Shown here piece after piece: positions 6,050 through 7,911 of a stretch of 7,911 nt of DNA. The number at the start of each line of letters is the position of its first letter. Position 1 is the first letter of the stretch. A model generated the notes under the pieces. The model saw nothing but the letters and a program-made list of their open reading frames with translations. It searched no databases and was not told the origin of the DNA. This DNA comes from Candidatus Heimdallarchaeota archaeon (GTDB taxonomy: Archaea; Asgardarchaeota; Heimdallarchaeia; Heimdallarchaeales; Kariarchaeaceae), in assembly GCA_030668165.1 (NCBI GenBank), contig DAOUUM010000118.1, positions 1 through 7,911 on the forward strand, in the 5' to 3' direction. The position numbers and the translations under genes are program-made.

Positions 6050-7615
6050 TCAATAATGAATTTTCTTGACCTGTTGAAGATATTCCACTATTTGTATCTG
6101 CTCCATTCTCTCCCCTGCAGATCTCGTCTTAACCAGCATATTTTTCCATGTATCAATATTATCAGCCATTCTTTTTTGTTCTTGCTCTATTTTGGGAATT
6201 AATCCAGTAATTCCTCTCTCTTCTGCAAATATATGTGCCTGTTCAAGGAATTTTGTTGCCTGATCGAATTCTCCATGTATTATCTTTATTCTTGCCTTGA
6301 GAATCAATGATTCAATAGATAATGAGAAGGAAGATTGTTCCTGTGCCTTTGAATAGAGTTGATCTAGTAAATCAGAAGCCTCTTCAAGTATTTCATCCTC
6401 CTCAAAATTCTTGTACTCAATCAATAGGATTTCACAGAGATTTAGCATGGCATCTCTGGTAATTGCAAACATAACGATTTCCTCTTGGACAATTATTTCT
6501 AAAATATCTTGGGCTTTTGCTATTAATCTTCCACGATTGGATGATTTGAGGAATAATGCCTCTGCAAGCCGTGATTTTTGTGAGATTATTTTGTTATCAT
6601 TCTCTTTAGCACTTTGTTTTAGTTGAGCAAGGTAATGCTTGGCAAGTTTCTTATCTTTTATCAACATGAGTTCTATGATGTTAAATAATGATAGAGACAG
6701 ATCTAATGGATTACCAATCCGTTCTCTTATTTGTAAACTCTTTTGATAGTACTCAAGAGCAGTATCAAGCTCTCCTTTTAGAGAGTAAATAAGTCCAATA
6801 TTATTGAATGCTATTGCAATATCTTGTTTATTTCCAGTCTCTTCTCTTATTTGCAAACTCTTTCGATAGTAATCAAGAGCAGTATCACATTCTCCTTTTA
6901 GAGAGTAAATAAGTCCAATATTATTGAATAATATTGGAATATCATGTTTATTGCCAACCTCTTTAACTATTTGCAAACTCTTTTGAAGGCACTCCAGAGC
7001 AGTATTAAGCTCTCCTTTGGTAGTATAAATATTTCCAATGTTGTTGAATGATCTTGAAATATCTTGTTTATTTCCAATCTCTTCTCTTATTTGCAAACTC
7101 TTTTGATGGTACTCCAGAGAAGTATCAAGCTGTCCTTTATAAAAATACATAATTCCAATATTATTGAAAGCTTCTGCAATATCTTGCTTATTGCCAGTCT
7201 CTTCAAATATTTGCAAACTCATTTGATAGTACTCAAGAGAAGTATCAAGCTGTCCTTTAGTAAAATATATAAGTCCAATGATATCAAAATTTTGACCTTT
7301 TAATTCCTTATCATCGATCAATCGATCGGATAAATCATCTACTATCCCTAGACTTAGCTCCAGTGCCTCATCCAAAAAATCTTTTCTCCATAAAATTCTA
7401 GATTTCAGTACTATTGCATCATATCTGAAATCATGAGAAGTATCAATGATTTTTTCAGCGATCTCTAAAGCATTATCAAATTCTCCCTTTTTTTCCAATG
7501 TCCTTCCTTTCAAAATCATTATTTCTGGGGATGGATCATCAATTTTATCTACATTCTCAATAAGCTTATCTAATTTACCCTGTTCAAATAATTTTTTTAG
7601 ATCAATCAGGTCCAC
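6050..7615 (-). CDS. Tetratricopeptide repeat protein, archaeal (Asgard-like) type
   Basis: This 521-residue, probably cytoplasmic protein lacks a signal peptide and membrane segments. Two degenerate TPRs fill about 30-100. Five well-formed kinesin-light-chain-like TPRs follow in 40-residue register (about 108-140, 148-180, 188-220, 228-260 and 268-300), each built on FNNIG.IY..KGELDTAL and YYQKSLQIREE..GNKQDI. The rest (about 301-521) is all helical: LAEALFLKSSNR (348-359), LNLCEILLIEY, then AEERGITGLIP and a charged tail SAGERMEQIQIVEY. This layout recalls large TPR families of Asgard and related archaea, from memory. TPRs bind peptides or scaffold complexes; the partner is unknown and no enzymatic or DNA-binding domain is fused. 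The start is GTG 7615: an ATG two bases upstream is out of frame and stops at once, and a TATA box is placed for leaderless initiation at the GTG. Confidence 0.88.
   Translation of the reverse strand: MDLIDLKKLFEQGKLDKLIENVDKIDDPSPEIMILKGRTLEKKGEFDNALEIAEKIIDTSHDFRYDAIVLKSRILWRKDFLDEALELSLGIVDDLSDRLIDDKELKGQNFDIIGLIYFTKGQLDTSLEYYQMSLQIFEETGNKQDIAEAFNNIGIMYFYKGQLDTSLEYHQKSLQIREEIGNKQDISRSFNNIGNIYTTKGELNTALECLQKSLQIVKEVGNKHDIPILFNNIGLIYSLKGECDTALDYYRKSLQIREETGNKQDIAIAFNNIGLIYSLKGELDTALEYYQKSLQIRERIGNPLDLSLSLFNIIELMLIKDKKLAKHYLAQLKQSAKENDNKIISQKSRLAEALFLKSSNRGRLIAKAQDILEIIVQEEIVMFAITRDAMLNLCEILLIEYKNFEEDEILEEASDLLDQLYSKAQEQSSFSLSIESLILKARIKIIHGEFDQATKFLEQAHIFAEERGITGLIPKIEQEQKRMADNIDTWKNMLVKTRSAGERMEQIQIVEYLQQVKKIHY
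6716..7294 (-). repeat. Tandem 120-bp repeats encoding TPR units
   Basis: Five direct repeats of 120 bp, in exact register without indels, encode the 40-residue TPR units. Two neighbouring units are the most alike: 6771-6809 and 6891-6929 are identical over 39 nt. This suggests recent duplication or conversion, while the outer units have diverged at many positions. Confidence 0.85.
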
Positions 7616-7638
7616 ATGTACATAATTAAGAAATTACG

Positions 7639-7646
7639 TATTTATA
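7639..7646 (-). promoter_or_regulatory. TATA box of the TPR gene with purine-rich upstream element
   Basis: On the minus strand AGGAGGGTATAAATAC gives a near-consensus archaeal TATA box (TATAAATA), directly preceded by a purine-rich block that could act as the TFB-recognition element. Its centre is about 27 nt before the GTG start at 7615, so the mRNA would be leaderless. It is the clearest promoter in the window. Confidence 0.65.
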
Positions 7647-7810
7647 CCCTCCTATGATAAATTAACCTAATTCTTCATTAATATGATAGGAAATCTAATC
7701 CATCAATCATAAAAATACCTGGATTTTGAAAGGGATACTTGAAAATAAGCGTCTCCCCCAATATATTATTTTTTTGAATTCTGTTATTGATCAGTCCAGT
7801 TTTAACCGAA

Positions 7811-7828
7811 TTTATATATATTGTATAC
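7811..7828 (+). promoter_or_regulatory. TATA-like element before the right-edge gene
   Basis: TTTATATATA (7811-7820), followed by TGTATAC, lies 20-38 nt before an ATG at 7849. With standard archaeal spacing transcription would start within a few bases of that ATG. It supports a rightward gene leaving the window. Confidence 0.5.
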
Positions 7829-7848
7829 TGGATTGCCTTATTAATTAG

Positions 7849-7911
7849 ATGGGGCATGGTAAACTGAATCTAAAAATATTCAAATGTTTCAAAGTTTCAA
7901 TGTTTGAATGC
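7849..7911 (+). CDS. N-terminal fragment of an unrecognised rightward gene
   Basis: ATG at 7849 opens a frame of 21 codons that is still open at the window's last base. The peptide begins MGHGKLNLKIFKCFKVSMF and is basic and hydrophobic. No family can be named from so little. The case for a real gene rests on the TATA-like element at the right distance and on the absence of a stop. A chance frame in an AT-rich spacer is the alternative, because the region also carries short internal repeats. Confidence 0.35.
   Translation, partial: MGHGKLNLKIFKCFKVSMFEC

Noticed and set aside
6716..7294. CRISPR-like or satellite array
   Set aside because: The 120-bp period is exactly 40 codons in frame and encodes TPR helices; there are no short identical repeats with unique spacers.
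7064..7303. Rightward open frame with internal repeats inside the TPR gene
   Set aside because: Its repetition is only the mirror of the 120-bp TPR units on the other strand.

Overview
The window reads as a piece of an archaeal chromosome, AT-rich (roughly 35% GC by eye) and densely coded. Three things point to archaea. There is a cofG-cofH pair for the deazaflavin (Fo) core of coenzyme F420. Several first genes have an AT-rich TATA-like element about 25-30 nt before the start codon and no Shine-Dalgarno, as in leaderless archaeal transcripts, while an operon-internal gene has one. The tetratricopeptide protein at the right has a C-terminal region that I associate from memory with large TPR families of Asgard and related archaea. 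That last, finer placement is inference.

Left part (1-3473): the tail of a rightward gene, possibly a winged-helix regulator, runs in from the left edge. It overlaps convergently the end of a leftward cluster transcribed cofG -> cofH -> amidohydrolase. cofG and cofH overlap by 26 bp. The amidohydrolase follows 64-71 bp downstream of cofH and has an unusual start region: a good SD-ATG lies one base out of frame with the conserved N-terminus. CofH and CofG are radical SAM enzymes that together make Fo from 5-amino-6-ribitylaminouracil and tyrosine. A deaminase-type amidohydrolase in the same operon could supply the pyrimidine precursor or dispose of the 5'-deoxyadenosine by-product.

Middle (3474-5999): a short AT-rich divergent promoter region separates the Fo cluster from a rightward PLP enzyme of the cysteine desulfurase fold. 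After a 214-bp gap with its own TATA-like element comes a rightward MobA-like nucleotidyltransferase of unassigned specificity. Neither can be tied firmly to F420, although a sulfur-mobilising enzyme next to two [4Fe-4S] enzymes is suggestive.

Right part (6000-7911): a leftward TPR protein contains five tandem 40-residue units visible as 120-bp DNA repeats. Its GTG start is supported by a strong TATA box positioned for leaderless transcription. At the right edge another TATA-rich element precedes the first 21 codons of a gene that leaves the window. No RNA genes, CRISPR arrays, insertion sequences or tRNAs were seen.
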